NCBI GenBank assembly: GCA_028818775.1
Contig: JAPPNE010000033.1
Location: 1 to 60,495 of the forward strand
Origin: Deltaproteobacteria bacterium
Lineage (GTDB): Bacteria > Desulfobacterota > Binatia > UBA9968 > JAJDTQ01
Reading direction: 5' to 3'
DNA length: 60,495 bases
In this document: piece after piece, positions 17,059-26,083 of the stretch
Layout of the letters: each line of letters starts with the position of its first letter
How positions within the stretch are numbered: the first letter of the stretch is position 1
The notes under the pieces: model-generated
What the model saw: the letters and a program-made list of their open reading frames with translations, nothing else
The model's database searches: none
Told to the model about the DNA's origin: nothing
Position numbers and translations under genes: made by a program

Positions 17059-18122
17059 CGTCGCTTGCGAGGCCGGCGCGGGCGCACGCGGGCGTACGAT
17101 TCGCCTCGGATGTCAGTGGCGGCGGGCGCCTTGGGCGTGTGGCGGCCGTCGCGGCAGTGCTGGCCATGCTCTCTTGGCCGCGGTTCCTGCTGGCTCACGG
17201 AGGCCACGGCGGGCCTGATGAGCCGCTGCCGTTCGACGCGCTGATCCTGCTGTTCGGGATGATGCCATCGGGCCTGCGCCTTGACATCGTGCTGGTGCTG
17301 GCCGTGGCGGCGGGCATCTATCTCACCGGCTGGGTGCGGCTGCGGGGGCAGGCGGAGGGCGCCGCCACCGTGACCGGGTTGCTGCTCTACCTCGGCGGCA
17401 TCGCGGCCCTCGCGGTGTCGCTGGTGTCGCCGGTGGACCGTCTCGCGGCCGAGCGCCTCAGCATGCACATGGTGCAGCACATCCTGCTGCTGATGATCGC
17501 GCCGCTGGGCATTCTTCTGGCCAACCCCTTCCCGGTGGTGTTGTGGGGTCTCCCCGGAGGGCTTCGGGAGAGCTTCGCCGGGCTGTTTCGCGACGGCCGC
17601 CCGGGGCGGTCCGTGCTGACCGCCCTCACGTCGATACCGGTGGCCTGGACCCTGTACGTGGTCAACCTGTGGGGGTGGCACCATCCGGCGCTGTACCAGG
17701 CGGCGCTGCGCTACTGGTGGGTGCATGACCTGGAGCACTGGCTGTTCTTCGCCACCGCGGTGCTTTTCTGGTGGCCCATCCTCAACGCGGCGCCGCTCTA
17801 CCGCCCGGCGCGGCCGCTCGGGACAAGGGTGGTCTACCTCCTGGCGGCGACGCTTCAGAACACGCTCCTGGGCATGTCCATCGCCGTGCCCGAGCGCATC
17901 CTCTATCCGTTCTACGCCGCCGTCCCCGGGCTTGCGGCGTTGAGCCCGATCCAGGACCAGGGGCTCGGCGGCGGCATCATGTGGGTCAGCGGCCACATGT
18001 ACGTGATCCCGATCCTGGTGCTGGTGGCGCGCCGGCTCATCTCCGAGGACGAGGCGGCCAACGCCCGGGACGGGGCGGCCAACGGCGGCGTGCCTTTGGG
18101 GTCGGGCGGCTCGGTCCGTTAG
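17055..18122 (+). CDS. ctaG: CtaG (caa3-type) cytochrome c oxidase assembly factor
   Basis: About 355 residues with several membrane segments and the histidine-rich signatures of the caa3_CtaG family: SMHMVQHILLLMIAPLGILL (H138 and H142), NLWGWHHPALYQ, and HDLEHWLFFATAVLFWWPI. This family helps insert copper into cytochrome c oxidase (distinct from the Cox11-type CtaG). The GTG at 17055 is preferred because it overlaps the upstream stop and has GGAGGG just before it; the open frame upstream to 16653 is out-of-frame noise. It is followed by a TlpA-type thioredoxin, a pairing that suits oxidase copper-site maturation, although no oxidase subunits lie in the window. Confidence 0.85.
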   Translation: MTSLARPARAHAGVRFASDVSGGGRLGRVAAVAAVLAMLSWPRFLLAHGGHGGPDEPLPFDALILLFGMMPSGLRLDIVLVLAVAAGIYLTGWVRLRGQAEGAATVTGLLLYLGGIAALAVSLVSPVDRLAAERLSMHMVQHILLLMIAPLGILLANPFPVVLWGLPGGLRESFAGLFRDGRPGRSVLTALTSIPVAWTLYVVNLWGWHHPALYQAALRYWWVHDLEHWLFFATAVLFWWPILNAAPLYRPARPLGTRVVYLLAATLQNTLLGMSIAVPERILYPFYAAVPGLAALSPIQDQGLGGGIMWVSGHMYVIPILVLVARRLISEDEAANARDGAANGGVPLGSGGSVR

Positions 18123-18141
18123 GGCACGGGAGTCTGTCGAG

Positions 18142-18822
18142 ATGAAGGCTTGGCTGATGTTTCTGTGTCTCGTGGTTCTCGGCGCACCGGCTTCGGGCGC
18201 GGTTGATGGAGAAGACCTGCGCAAGCTCGGCTTCCTGGTCCCGGAGGCGTTCGAGGAAGCCCCGGCCTTCACGACGACGGACGCGGCCGGGAACAAGGTC
18301 GCCTCGGAGGACTACCGCGGCAAGGTGGTGCTGCTCAACTTCTGGGCCACGTGGTGTCCGCCGTGCCGGCTCGAGATGCCGGACATGGAGCGCCTCTACC
18401 AGGAGTTCCGGGGGCAGGGCCTTGAAGTCGTCGCCATGAACTTCATGGAGACGGCCGAGGAGGTGACGGCGTTCGCCGAAGAGCAGAAGCTCACTTATCC
18501 CATGCTGCTGGACCCGCGCAGCGAGATCGCCGGGCAGTACGGCGTCATGCGGCTGCCGGAAACGGTTCTCATCGGCCGCGGCGGCGAGGTCCTCGGCAAG
18601 AGCATCGGCTTCAAGCCCTGGTACAAGGACGACGTGCGTGAGCTGATGGCGGCGCTGCTGGGCAACGGCGCGGCGCTGGCTGCCGCTCCCGCGGGCGGCG
18701 TCGCGGACTCGGAGCCGCCGGGCAACTACGATTCGGCGTATCTTGCCGGCGCCGTCGTCCTGGTGATCGGGATCTACCTGGCGTTTCGGCGCCGGCGCGG
18801 CCGCGGCGGTCTGGACGGCTAG
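18142..18822 (+). CDS. TlpA/ResA-type membrane thioredoxin
   Basis: A 226-residue exported thioredoxin-fold protein. An N-terminal signal segment (LMFLCLVVLGAPASGA) leads to a TlpA-like domain with the active site FWATWCPPCRLEMPDM (C72 and C75) and the cis-proline region GVMRLPETVLIG. Unusually, a C-terminal membrane segment (about residues 200-216, YLAGAVVLVIGIYLAFR) with a basic tail would anchor the domain on the periplasmic side. TlpA-type proteins reduce cysteine pairs in apocytochromes c or in the Cu-A site of oxidase; adjacency to ctaG supports the latter. Start is ATG 18142, 19 bases after ctaG. Confidence 0.87.
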   Translation: MKAWLMFLCLVVLGAPASGAVDGEDLRKLGFLVPEAFEEAPAFTTTDAAGNKVASEDYRGKVVLLNFWATWCPPCRLEMPDMERLYQEFRGQGLEVVAMNFMETAEEVTAFAEEQKLTYPMLLDPRSEIAGQYGVMRLPETVLIGRGGEVLGKSIGFKPWYKDDVRELMAALLGNGAALAAAPAGGVADSEPPGNYDSAYLAGAVVLVIGIYLAFRRRRGRGGLDG

Positions 18823-18853
18823 GGAGACTCTTTCGCTCCGGTAGCAACGGCCC

Positions 18854-19702
18854 ATGTGGACCTTCCCCAGCATTGATCCCGTGGCCTTTCAGGTAGGCCC
18901 GGTGGCGGTCCGGTGGTACGGGCTGATGTACCTCTTCGGCTTCGTCGGGGGCTACTTCATCGCCGCGTGGCTGGCGCGCCGGCGCGGCTTGGCCCTGGGC
19001 GGGGAGAAGCTGGTGGAACTCATCAGCTACGTGGCCATCGGGGTCGTGCTGGGCGGGCGGTTGGGCTATGTGGTCTTCTACAACCTCCCGTACTACCTGG
19101 GGCACCCGCTGCAGATCTTCGCGGTGTGGGAGGGAGGCATGTCGTTTCACGGCGGCATGCTGGGGGCCGCGCTGGCGGGCTGGTGGTACGTGCGGCAGCA
19201 GGGGATACCGTTCTATTCCGGCTCCGACTGCATCTTCGCGGCGACGCCTCTGGGTTTGGGTCTCGGCCGGTTGGGTAACTTCATCAACGGCGAACTGTAC
19301 GGGCGCACAACGGAGGCGCCGTGGGGCATGGTGTTCCCGGGCGGCGGGCCGCTGCCGCGCCATCCCTCCCAGCTCTACGAGGCGTTCCTCGAGGGCCCGG
19401 TGCTGCTGGGGGTGCTGCTGTGGCTGGGTACACGGACGCGCGCGCCGGGCATTGTCACCTGGGCGTTCGTCGGCGGCTACGGCATCGCCCGCTTCCTGGT
19501 GGAGTTCGTGCGTGAGCCCGACGCCCACCTGGGGCTCACGTGGGGCCTGTCACGCGGGCAGTATCTCAGCGCGGCCATGATCGTCGCGGCCGCGGTCTTC
19601 TTCTGGATGCTCGCGAAGCGTTCGCCGACACGGCCCGTTGAAACCGGACGCGCGTCCGCGCGAGGCGCGGCTACTCGTCCATCTCGCCGAAGTAGTCCCT
19701 GA
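18854..19702 (+). CDS. lgt: Prolipoprotein diacylglyceryl transferase
   Basis: A 282-residue, seven-helix inner-membrane enzyme that transfers diacylglycerol from phosphatidylglycerol to the lipobox cysteine of prolipoproteins. Diagnostic motifs are VRWYGLMYLFGFVGGY at the N-terminus, MSFHGGMLGA, and the Lgt signature GLGLGRLGNFINGELYGR. The last segment YGIARFLVEFVREPD is also conserved. Two lipoproteins in this window (MltA and the metalloprotease at 31238) would be substrates. Its 3' end overlaps the convergent small gene at 19671 by 32 bases, and the final residues after RSPTRP are likely non-conserved tail. Confidence 0.93.
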   Translation: MWTFPSIDPVAFQVGPVAVRWYGLMYLFGFVGGYFIAAWLARRRGLALGGEKLVELISYVAIGVVLGGRLGYVVFYNLPYYLGHPLQIFAVWEGGMSFHGGMLGAALAGWWYVRQQGIPFYSGSDCIFAATPLGLGLGRLGNFINGELYGRTTEAPWGMVFPGGGPLPRHPSQLYEAFLEGPVLLGVLLWLGTRTRAPGIVTWAFVGGYGIARFLVEFVREPDAHLGLTWGLSRGQYLSAAMIVAAAVFFWMLAKRSPTRPVETGRASARGAATRPSRRSSP

Positions 19703-19916
19703 GAATCCGCTCCTTTACGTACTCCAGGGCGCCGAGATCATGCAGAATGTCGCCACCGGTGTCGTAAAAAAAGATGTCGCCGTTCTTGTTGCGGCCGACA
19801 GCCATCAGCCACTCCAGCTCGTCACGGTCCTCGAGCAGGTAGTTGATGGTCTGACTGGCGCCGTTGCTGTCGATGATGGTGACCTTCGGAGTTACCCGTT
19901 TCTTCGGCTGGGTCAT
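19671..19916 (-). CDS. Small conserved-looking hypothetical protein
   Basis: An 81-residue acidic protein with no family that I recognise. A lysine-rich N-terminus (TQPKKRVTPKVTIID) leads into a strand-rich middle (NGDIFFYDTGGDILHDLG) and a C-terminal helix. The good coding quality and the AGGAAG ribosome site ahead of the ATG at 19916 support a real gene. It converges on and overlaps the last 32 bases of lgt, so transcripts from the two would be antisense to each other there. Confidence 0.6.
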   Translation of the reverse strand: MTQPKKRVTPKVTIIDSNGASQTINYLLEDRDELEWLMAVGRNKNGDIFFYDTGGDILHDLGALEYVKERILRDYFGEMDE

Positions 19917-20080
19917 TGCTTCCTCCCAGCACGCAGTCTACACCAGCGGGCGCCCCTGACTCAAGGGTCGGCCGCGGCCGGCCGGCAGTTTTCGCGGGAC
20001 CGGCCGCATTTCAAGTAACAACGCAGCAAAACAACCGTAACTCGCTGTATTCTTGGGTGTTGCGAAGCGCCGCGAGGCTG

Positions 20081-21352
20081 CTACTCGCGTACCAGTTCGG
20101 CGATCGTTTCCACGTGGAACGTCTGCGGGAAGAGATCCACCGGGCGGACGCGCCGCAACGCGTAGCCGCGGGCCGCGAGCTGACGCAGGTCCCGCGCCAG
20201 TGTCGCCGGGTCGCACGAGACGTAGAGTATCTTCCCCGCTCCAAGCGCCGCCAGTCCGGGAGCGGTCCGCTTGGCCCCGGCGCGGGGTGGGTTCAGGACG
20301 ATGGTGGTGAAGCGGCGCTCTTGGCGGATGAACTCGTCCACCGCGGCCGGGACGTCGTGGCGCCACCAGCGGACGTTGCCGAGGTCGTTGTCCGCGGCGT
20401 TGCGCCGGCCGTTGCGCACCAGCCGCGCGTCCGCTTCCACGGCCGTCACCCGCCTGACCCTCCGGGCGGCGGGCAGCGTGAGGTTGCCGGCGCCCGCGTA
20501 CAGCTCCAGCACGTCATCCTCGGCGGCGAAGCCTGCCAAGGCCATCACCTCGTCCACCAGCCGGCGGTTTCCTTCCGGGTTGACCTGGCTGAAGGTGCCC
20601 GCGTCGTGGGTCAGCCGCAGGTCGCCGTCCACGACGCAGGAAAGCGCGGTCTCGCCCCACCTCCGGCGCCAGCCGGGTCCCGCCATCATGATTCCCGCCA
20701 CCCGGTCGCCCACCAACCCGGCGCACGCGTCGCCGTCGGCGCTCTGGTACGCATGCCGGCTTCGGGCCGAGAGGATGACCTGCCCCGGCCGGTCGGCGCT
20801 CAGTATCTCCACCTCCGACACGTGCGTGGCCAGACGCTCCACCCATTGGGCGGCGAGCTCGATGCCGCCGTCCGCATCGGCTTCGGCGATGTGGCAGCGG
20901 CGCACCTCCACGATCTCCCGGGAGAACGCCCGATGGAACCCGATCCTCCGCTCGCCGTCCACGTGCAGCACGATGCGGCGCCGGTAATGGAACTCGCGGG
21001 GTGCGGGCAAAACGGGAAGCATCTCGAATTCCGTGAGGCCGCCGACCCGCGCCAGCGCGTCCGCGACGTTCCGCTGCTTGGCTTGAAGCTGCGTCTCGTA
21101 GACCGCTTCCTGCCACGAGCACCCGCCGCAGGCGCCGGTGTAGGGGCAGGGCGCCGCCCGGCGCGCCGGAGACGGTTCCACGACCGACGCCAGCCGGGCC
21201 ACGGAGTAGCGCTGGTGCTCCTCCACCACGTCCGCCGCCACCCGGTCCCCGGGCACGGTCAGCGGCACCAGCACGACCTTGCCGTCGCTCCGGCCGAGCC
21301 CGAAAGGACCGTGGGTGAGGGTGTCGATAGTCAGGGCGAGTGGGGCCGTCAC
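20081..21352 (-). CDS. RlmD/TrmA family RNA (uracil-5-)-methyltransferase
   Basis: A 423-residue SAM-dependent uracil-C5 methyltransferase. The N-terminus is a TRAM-like RNA-binding domain (THGPFGLGRSDGKVVLVP). C69, C75 and C78 (CPYTGACGGCSW) plus a later cysteine in RRCHIAEA would bind a 4Fe-4S cluster as in RlmD. The methyltransferase domain has VLELYAGAGNLTLP (SAM loop) and the catalytic-cysteine motif YVSCDPATLARDLRQL. RlmD-type enzymes make m5U in 23S rRNA; RlmC and TrmA share the fold, so the exact uracil is not certain. Start is GTG at 21352; no in-frame ATG fits better. Confidence 0.87.
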   Translation of the reverse strand: MTAPLALTIDTLTHGPFGLGRSDGKVVLVPLTVPGDRVAADVVEEHQRYSVARLASVVEPSPARRAAPCPYTGACGGCSWQEAVYETQLQAKQRNVADALARVGGLTEFEMLPVLPAPREFHYRRRIVLHVDGERRIGFHRAFSREIVEVRRCHIAEADADGGIELAAQWVERLATHVSEVEILSADRPGQVILSARSRHAYQSADGDACAGLVGDRVAGIMMAGPGWRRRWGETALSCVVDGDLRLTHDAGTFSQVNPEGNRRLVDEVMALAGFAAEDDVLELYAGAGNLTLPAARRVRRVTAVEADARLVRNGRRNAADNDLGNVRWWRHDVPAAVDEFIRQERRFTTIVLNPPRAGAKRTAPGLAALGAGKILYVSCDPATLARDLRQLAARGYALRRVRPVDLFPQTFHVETIAELVRE

Positions 21353-21472
21353 CGTGTCATACCGGAGCCCTTGCCGGGCAGGGCTTTGCCGAGCAGGGGA
21401 TATGGGGTAGGAATTGAGAATTCAAACGGACCCGTGTGCATGGGTTCACCAAGGGGAGGTCGCCTTTTCGTC

Positions 21473-21838
21473 ATGGAACACGACCCACGCTTTCTCGCCG
21501 CCATCGACGAGTTCAACCGCGGGCTCTACTACGAGGCCCACGAGACCCTGGAACAGCTTTGGCTCGAGGACCACGGCCGCGAGCGCGAGTTCTACCAAGG
21601 CATTATCCAGGTGGCCGCGGGCTACTTCAAGTGGGAGCAGGACGTGCCCCAGGGGGCCGTCAAGCTGCTGCGCTCGGCCATCCGCAAGCTCGAGCCCTAC
21701 CGGCCGGCTTGCCTCGGCGTCGACGTGACGCGGTTCATGGCGGACGTGGAGGCCGACCTGGCGGCCATCGAGGCGGCGTGCGCCGAGGGCGGCGCCGCCC
21801 CCGAGCTGCGCATGCCGCGGTTGCCCCTTCCCGAGTGA
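21473..21838 (+). CDS. DUF309 domain protein
   Basis: A 121-residue all-helical protein of the DUF309 family, recognised by the conserved FNRGLYYEAHETLEQLWLED and EREFYQGIIQVAAGYFKWEQ segments and KLLRSAIRKLEPYRP. The E-x-x-H-x-x-x-E arrangement suggests a metal site, but no activity is established for the family. I place the start at the ATG at 21473, which has GGGGAGG upstream; the longer open frame to 19916 is an artefact of high GC. It lies divergently from the RlmD-type gene. Confidence 0.82.
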   Translation: MEHDPRFLAAIDEFNRGLYYEAHETLEQLWLEDHGREREFYQGIIQVAAGYFKWEQDVPQGAVKLLRSAIRKLEPYRPACLGVDVTRFMADVEADLAAIEAACAEGGAAPELRMPRLPLPE

Positions 21839-21880
21839 GCCGCGGCCGGTCTCCGGGCCTTCCGCGGCATACATCGTCTC

Positions 21881-22744
21881 ATGGCCATCCCCGCCCAGGT
21901 CATCGCCCTGTGCGCCTCGCTTTCCTACGCCTGCGTGCTGGTCACCTCGCGCCGGGGCATGCAGTACTCGACGCCCAAGACGGTCACGCTGATCTCCCTG
22001 ATCGTCCACACGGCGAGCCTGTGGACCGCGGTCTTCCTCACCGGCGGCATTCCCCCGGTGGACGCGGCGGCGGTCTACGTCTTCATTGTCGCCGGCGTGC
22101 TCCAGCCCATCATCCGGCTGTGCACCTACACCGGCGTGCACCGGGTCGGCGCGTCGCGCAGCGGCCCGATACGCTCGACGCACCCCATGTTCGGCGTGTT
22201 CGTGGCCATGACCGTGCTGGGCGAGAGCGCCACCATCGTTACCCTCCTGGGCGTCGTGTCCGTGGTCTGCGGCATCGTGCTGATCACCTGGAAGCCCGCG
22301 GAGGAGGTGCTTTCGTTTCGCTGGTGGGAGTTCCTGTTTCCGCTCACCGCCGCGTTGCTGGCGGGCATCGTCCATCCCATGCGCCGCTACGCCCTGGCCA
22401 TCTCCCACGAGCCGCTTTTTTTCGCCGCGCTGGTGGGCATCGTCTCGCTGCTCTGCTTCCTTGCCTACATGCCGTTCAGCCGTGAGCCGCTCGTGTGGGA
22501 CCGCCGCGCCATGCTCCCGTTCTTCGCCGCCGGCGCCGCCGAGACCTGCGGCATCCTGCTGGTGATCACCGCCCTGGGCGTAGGCAGCGTCGTCACCGTC
22601 TCGCCGCTGGTGGGCATCAGCCCGCTGTGGGTGCTGCTGGGAACCGTGATCTTCCTGAGGGACCTGGAACAGGTGAGCCTCAGGACCGCGGTGGGCGCCA
22701 TCTGCGTCATCGCCGGGACCGCCGCCATCTCGCTGGGCGGGTGA
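21881..22744 (+). CDS. EamA/DMT family transporter, copy 1
   Basis: A 287-residue protein with ten predicted membrane helices in two EamA halves. The first half covers residues 1-140 (ASLSYACVLVTSRRGMQYSTPKTVTLISL) and the second the rest, ending VSLRTAVGAICVIAGTAAISLGG, the typical last helix. Drug/metabolite transporters move amino acids, nucleosides or metabolites, generally as exporters. Follows DUF309 closely and may be cotranscribed with it. A second EamA gene is at 55291 with a similar architecture; the two could be paralogues. Confidence 0.85.
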   Translation: MAIPAQVIALCASLSYACVLVTSRRGMQYSTPKTVTLISLIVHTASLWTAVFLTGGIPPVDAAAVYVFIVAGVLQPIIRLCTYTGVHRVGASRSGPIRSTHPMFGVFVAMTVLGESATIVTLLGVVSVVCGIVLITWKPAEEVLSFRWWEFLFPLTAALLAGIVHPMRRYALAISHEPLFFAALVGIVSLLCFLAYMPFSREPLVWDRRAMLPFFAAGAAETCGILLVITALGVGSVVTVSPLVGISPLWVLLGTVIFLRDLEQVSLRTAVGAICVIAGTAAISLGG

Positions 22745-22759
22745 AGCCGGAATCCAGGT

Positions 22760-24061
22760 TCACGAGTTCGCCTGGACGGCGTTCACGCGCGCCAGCCAGG
22801 GCTTGCTGAGGCACATGTAGAGGCCGGCCGAGATCACGTACAGGCCGACGATGCCCAGGAGCGCGGGCTTGTAGCTCTGGGTGGCGTCGAAGATGGCGCC
22901 GGCCAGGGCGGGTCCGAACAGGCCGCCCCATTGGTAGAAGAAGCCCATGTTGCCGCGCACCTTGGCGAAATGGCGGCGCCCGTAGAGGTCGCCCACCATG
23001 GCCCAGGTCACCGGGAACACCGCTTCCACCAGAGAGAAGAGGGGCAGGAAGAGCCAGATCCACAGCGGGTTCCGCGCATAGGTCAGCAGCACGAGTCCGC
23101 TGGCCGCCACCAGCATGCACACGGCCATGAGCCGTGCCTTGTTGAACCGGTCCGCGAGCGAGCCCACGATGAGGTGGGTGGGAAGGGACAGGGCCGCGAA
23201 GGCGCCCAGGAACCACCGGGTCGAAAGCTCAGCCACACCTTTCCACACGAGGATCGGCACGAACGCCTGGATCACCGTGCTGAGACCGAGCACGCGGAAG
23301 AGGGTGGCGAATACGAGGAGCCAGAAGGGGGAACCGCGGAAGGCGTCCCAGATGCCTACTTCGGTGTCGGACGGCGCCGCGCGGTCCGTCACCTCCCGGC
23401 CGGATGCGGGCGCCTCGCGCGAAGGGATGTCGCCGTCCGGGGACAGGCCCATGTCCTCGGGGGAGCGGCGGACCACCGCGGCCAAGGGCATCCCCAGGAG
23501 CAGGAAGGCGGTCCCGGCGAATACCATTCCCAAGCGCCAGCCGTAGTAGTGCACCACGTAGGCAAGGACCGGGGCCAGCACGGCGCCGCCGACGCCGATG
23601 GCGCAGCTCACGAGCGCCATGGCCCGGGCGCGGTAGCGGATGAACCAGCTATTGGCCAGCACCATCGGGCAGTGCATGAAGCCGGCGCCGAAGGCCAGCG
23701 AGACGACGCCCAGGTAGATGACCAGGAGCATCCAGTAGGACTGGACCCAGTAGAGCAGAATGTAGCCGATGCCGGTGAGAATCACCGCCGCCATCATGAT
23801 GGGCCGCGGTCCCAGGCGGTCGATGAGATAGCCGGCCAAGGGGCCTTCGATGGCTCCTTCGGCGCGGGCGAGGCCGAACACCAGGCCGGTGGCCGCGCGG
23901 TTGATGCCCAGGTCCTTCTCCAGCGGCAGGACGAAGACGGTGAAGCCGTAGAAGTGGAAGCCGCCGCCGAGAAGCCGGAAGAGACAGCCCACCAGCACCA
24001 TCCGCCAGCCGTAGAACGAGAGATGGTGACGGCACCACTCGATTGGATTCCGCAAGCGCAT
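22760..24061 (-). CDS. Major facilitator superfamily transporter (monocarboxylate/oxalate-formate type)
   Basis: A 433-residue, 12-helix MFS protein. GWRMVLVGCLFRLLGGGFHFYGFTVFVLPLEKDLG and LAGYLIDRLGPRPIMMAAVILTGIG match the N-terminal half of the monocarboxylate and oxalate/formate exchanger groups. A central cytoplasmic loop (residues about 200-235) precedes the second half, which contains the LIVGSLADRFNKARLM loop. The start is ATG 24061; the long open frame upstream reads the mlaD gene in another frame. It follows mlaD by 23 bases on the same strand but is unlikely to be part of the Mla machine. Confidence 0.85.
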   Translation of the reverse strand: MRLRNPIEWCRHHLSFYGWRMVLVGCLFRLLGGGFHFYGFTVFVLPLEKDLGINRAATGLVFGLARAEGAIEGPLAGYLIDRLGPRPIMMAAVILTGIGYILLYWVQSYWMLLVIYLGVVSLAFGAGFMHCPMVLANSWFIRYRARAMALVSCAIGVGGAVLAPVLAYVVHYYGWRLGMVFAGTAFLLLGMPLAAVVRRSPEDMGLSPDGDIPSREAPASGREVTDRAAPSDTEVGIWDAFRGSPFWLLVFATLFRVLGLSTVIQAFVPILVWKGVAELSTRWFLGAFAALSLPTHLIVGSLADRFNKARLMAVCMLVAASGLVLLTYARNPLWIWLFLPLFSLVEAVFPVTWAMVGDLYGRRHFAKVRGNMGFFYQWGGLFGPALAGAIFDATQSYKPALLGIVGLYVISAGLYMCLSKPWLARVNAVQANS

Positions 24062-24084
24062 GCGACGTTTCGCCGGGCCGGCGG

Positions 24085-24540
24085 TCAGGGTGTGTCGCCC
24101 GTGACGTTGCCGCCGATCATCCTGCCGATCAGGTCGGTGATGTCCGGCGGCGACTCGGTGTCGCGGATGCGGCCGCCGTCCGGCACGTTCCGGTCGGAGG
24201 CTCCGGGAGAGATGGCGATGAACTTGTCGCCGATGAGGCCGCGGGCGCGCACCGAGGCGATGGCGTCTTCCTGGATGGCCACGCCCGGGTCGATGCGCAG
24301 GGCCAGGCGCGCGCGGTCCTCCACCAGGGTCAGGGAGTCCACCCGGCCGATGCCGACGCCGGCGATCTCTACCGAGTCGCCCCGGCGCAAGCCCGCCACG
24401 TTGGCGAAGTCGGCGTACACGACGTATCCCGAGTTGCCGAAGGCTTCGAGCTTGCCCAGGCGGATGGCGAGATAGCCGGCGCAAAGGATGCCCGCCACCA
24501 CGAAGAGGCCGACGACAATTTCCGTAGCTTTGTGGTTCAC
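24085..24540 (-). CDS. mlaD: MlaD-type MCE domain protein
   Basis: A 151-residue periplasmic substrate-binding subunit of the Mla phospholipid transporter. A single N-terminal membrane anchor (EIVVGLFVVAGILCAGYLAI) is followed by an MCE domain (YADFANVAGLRRGDSVEIAGVGIGRVDSLTL and GLIGDKFIAISPG). The size is close to that of E. coli MlaD. The GTG start overlaps the TGA of mlaF (GTGA). MlaD forms a hexameric ring on the MlaE-MlaF core and passes lipid between the inner membrane and MlaC. No mlaC or mlaB lies in this window. Confidence 0.9.
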   Translation of the reverse strand: MNHKATEIVVGLFVVAGILCAGYLAIRLGKLEAFGNSGYVVYADFANVAGLRRGDSVEIAGVGIGRVDSLTLVEDRARLALRIDPGVAIQEDAIASVRARGLIGDKFIAISPGASDRNVPDGGRIRDTESPPDITDLIGRMIGGNVTGDTP

Positions 24541-25277
24541 TGGACCGCCTCCTCGGCATCGCCGTGCAGGAACCGCCGTACCACCGGATTTTGTGATTGG
24601 AGGAACTCCGCGGCAGGGCCGCTCTCGACGATGGCCCCGTCGGCCAACATAGCGACGCGGTGGGATATTGTAAACACTTCCGGGATGTCGTGGCTGACGA
24701 TGACGCCGGTGAAGCCGAGCTGGCTCTGCATGGCGGCGATGAGTTGATGGATGCTTTGGCCCAGGCGCGGGTCGAGGCCGGTGGTGGGCTCGTCGAACAG
24801 CACGATCTCGGGATCGGTGGCCAGCGCGCGGGCGAACCCGGCGCGCTTCTTCATGCCCCCGCTGACCTCCGCCGGGTACTTGTAGCCCATGTCCCCGAGT
24901 CCCACCTGTTCGAGCCGTTCCCGCACCTTGCGGCCGATGGCGTCCTCGCCGAGGCGCGTGCGCTCGCGCAGCGGGAAGGCGATGTTGTCGAAGAGCGTCA
25001 TGGAGTCGAGCAGGGCGGCGCCCTGGAACAGGAAGCCGAACTTGCGCCGGATCTCGTTCAAGGGCCGTTGTCCCAGGCCCGTGATGTCGGTGCCGTCCAC
25101 CAGGATGCGCCCGCTGTCGGGGAGCAGCAGCGCGATCATGGTCTTGAGCAGCACCGTCTTGCCGCTGCCGCTGCCGCCGATGATGGTGGTGATGCAGCCG
25201 TCGTCGATGGTCAGGTTGGTGCCCCTCAGGACCTCTTGGTGGCCGAACTTCTTGTGGACGTCGATGACCTGGATCAT
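24537..25277 (-). CDS. mlaF: MlaF-type ABC transporter ATP-binding protein
   Basis: A 246-residue ABC ATPase. Walker A is IGGSGSGKTVLLK, the Q-loop region is RKFGFLFQGAALLDSMTLFDN, the signature is EVSGGMKKRAGFARAL, Walker B is EIVLFDEPTTGLDP, and the switch histidine is in VIVSHDIPE. These sequences, with the long C-terminal helix, are characteristic of MlaF. The gene lies between mlaE and mlaD and overlaps mlaD by four bases, so the operon runs mlaE, mlaF, mlaD. Confidence 0.92.
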   Translation of the reverse strand: MIQVIDVHKKFGHQEVLRGTNLTIDDGCITTIIGGSGSGKTVLLKTMIALLLPDSGRILVDGTDITGLGQRPLNEIRRKFGFLFQGAALLDSMTLFDNIAFPLRERTRLGEDAIGRKVRERLEQVGLGDMGYKYPAEVSGGMKKRAGFARALATDPEIVLFDEPTTGLDPRLGQSIHQLIAAMQSQLGFTGVIVSHDIPEVFTISHRVAMLADGAIVESGPAAEFLQSQNPVVRRFLHGDAEEAVQ

Positions 25278-25296
25278 GAAAGGCTCCGGACCATGG

Positions 25297-26067
25297 CTAC
25301 AGCAGGACCGAGGTCAGGAAGTAGTCCGACAGGAGGATCAGCACGAACGACAGCACCACGGCATCGGTGGTGGCACGTCCCACCCCCGTGGCCATGGGGA
25401 GGGCGTGGAACCCCTTGTAGCAGCACACCCAACTGATGATGACCCCGAAGGTGGCGGACTTGAGCAGCCCCTCGCCCACGTCCCGGAGCTGCACGCTCTG
25501 CTCCATGCCGGCCATGTAGCTGCCCGAGCCCAGGTCCAGCAGGCCCACGCCCACCATGTAGGCGCCGAAGATGCCGATGACGTTGAACATGCAGGTCAGG
25601 AGCGGCATGGCGATGAGGCCCGCGACCACGCGCGGCGACACCAGGTACTTCACCGGATTGATGGCCATGGAGTGCATGGCGTCGATCTGCTCGGTGACGC
25701 GCATGGAGGCCAGTTCCGCCGCCATGGCCGACCCCGTCCGCCCGGTGACCATGAAGGCCGACAGCACCGGTCCCAGCTCCCGCAGCAGGCTCAGGGCCAC
25801 CACCGCCCCGAGGAAGCTCTCGGCGTTGAACTTGCGCAGGCTGTAGTAGCCCTGCAGCCCCAGCACCATGCCGGTGAACAGGCCCGCGAGCAGCACCACC
25901 AGCAGCGAATCCACCCCGATGGCGCGGATCTGTTGTATGATGAGGCGGAACTTGGCCGGCGGGCGCAACGCCCATACCAGCGCGGATCCGAGAAAGATCA
26001 CGCCCCGGCCCATGCCGGCCAGATGGCCGAGGGTGCGCGCGCCGACGCTGGCGAGGAGTGTGGTCAT
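25297..26067 (-). CDS. mlaE: MlaE-type ABC transporter permease
   Basis: A 256-residue inner-membrane permease of the Mla lipid-transport complex, with about five membrane helices and the family pattern FTGMVLGLQGYYSLRKFNAESFLG, LLRELGPVLSAFMVTGRTGSAMAAELASM, and VTEQIDAMHSMAINPVKYLVSPR. I take the ATG at 26067 rather than the upstream in-frame codon at 26148, because the family begins at about this point and the extra residues have no conserved character. The start shares a CATG with a possible start of the divergent methyltransferase gene, so there is no untranslated intergenic space. Confidence 0.9.
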   Translation of the reverse strand: MTTLLASVGARTLGHLAGMGRGVIFLGSALVWALRPPAKFRLIIQQIRAIGVDSLLVVLLAGLFTGMVLGLQGYYSLRKFNAESFLGAVVALSLLRELGPVLSAFMVTGRTGSAMAAELASMRVTEQIDAMHSMAINPVKYLVSPRVVAGLIAMPLLTCMFNVIGIFGAYMVGVGLLDLGSGSYMAGMEQSVQLRDVGEGLLKSATFGVIISWVCCYKGFHALPMATGVGRATTDAVVLSFVLILLSDYFLTSVLL

Positions 26068-26083
26068 GCCTGGAGATGAGTCG

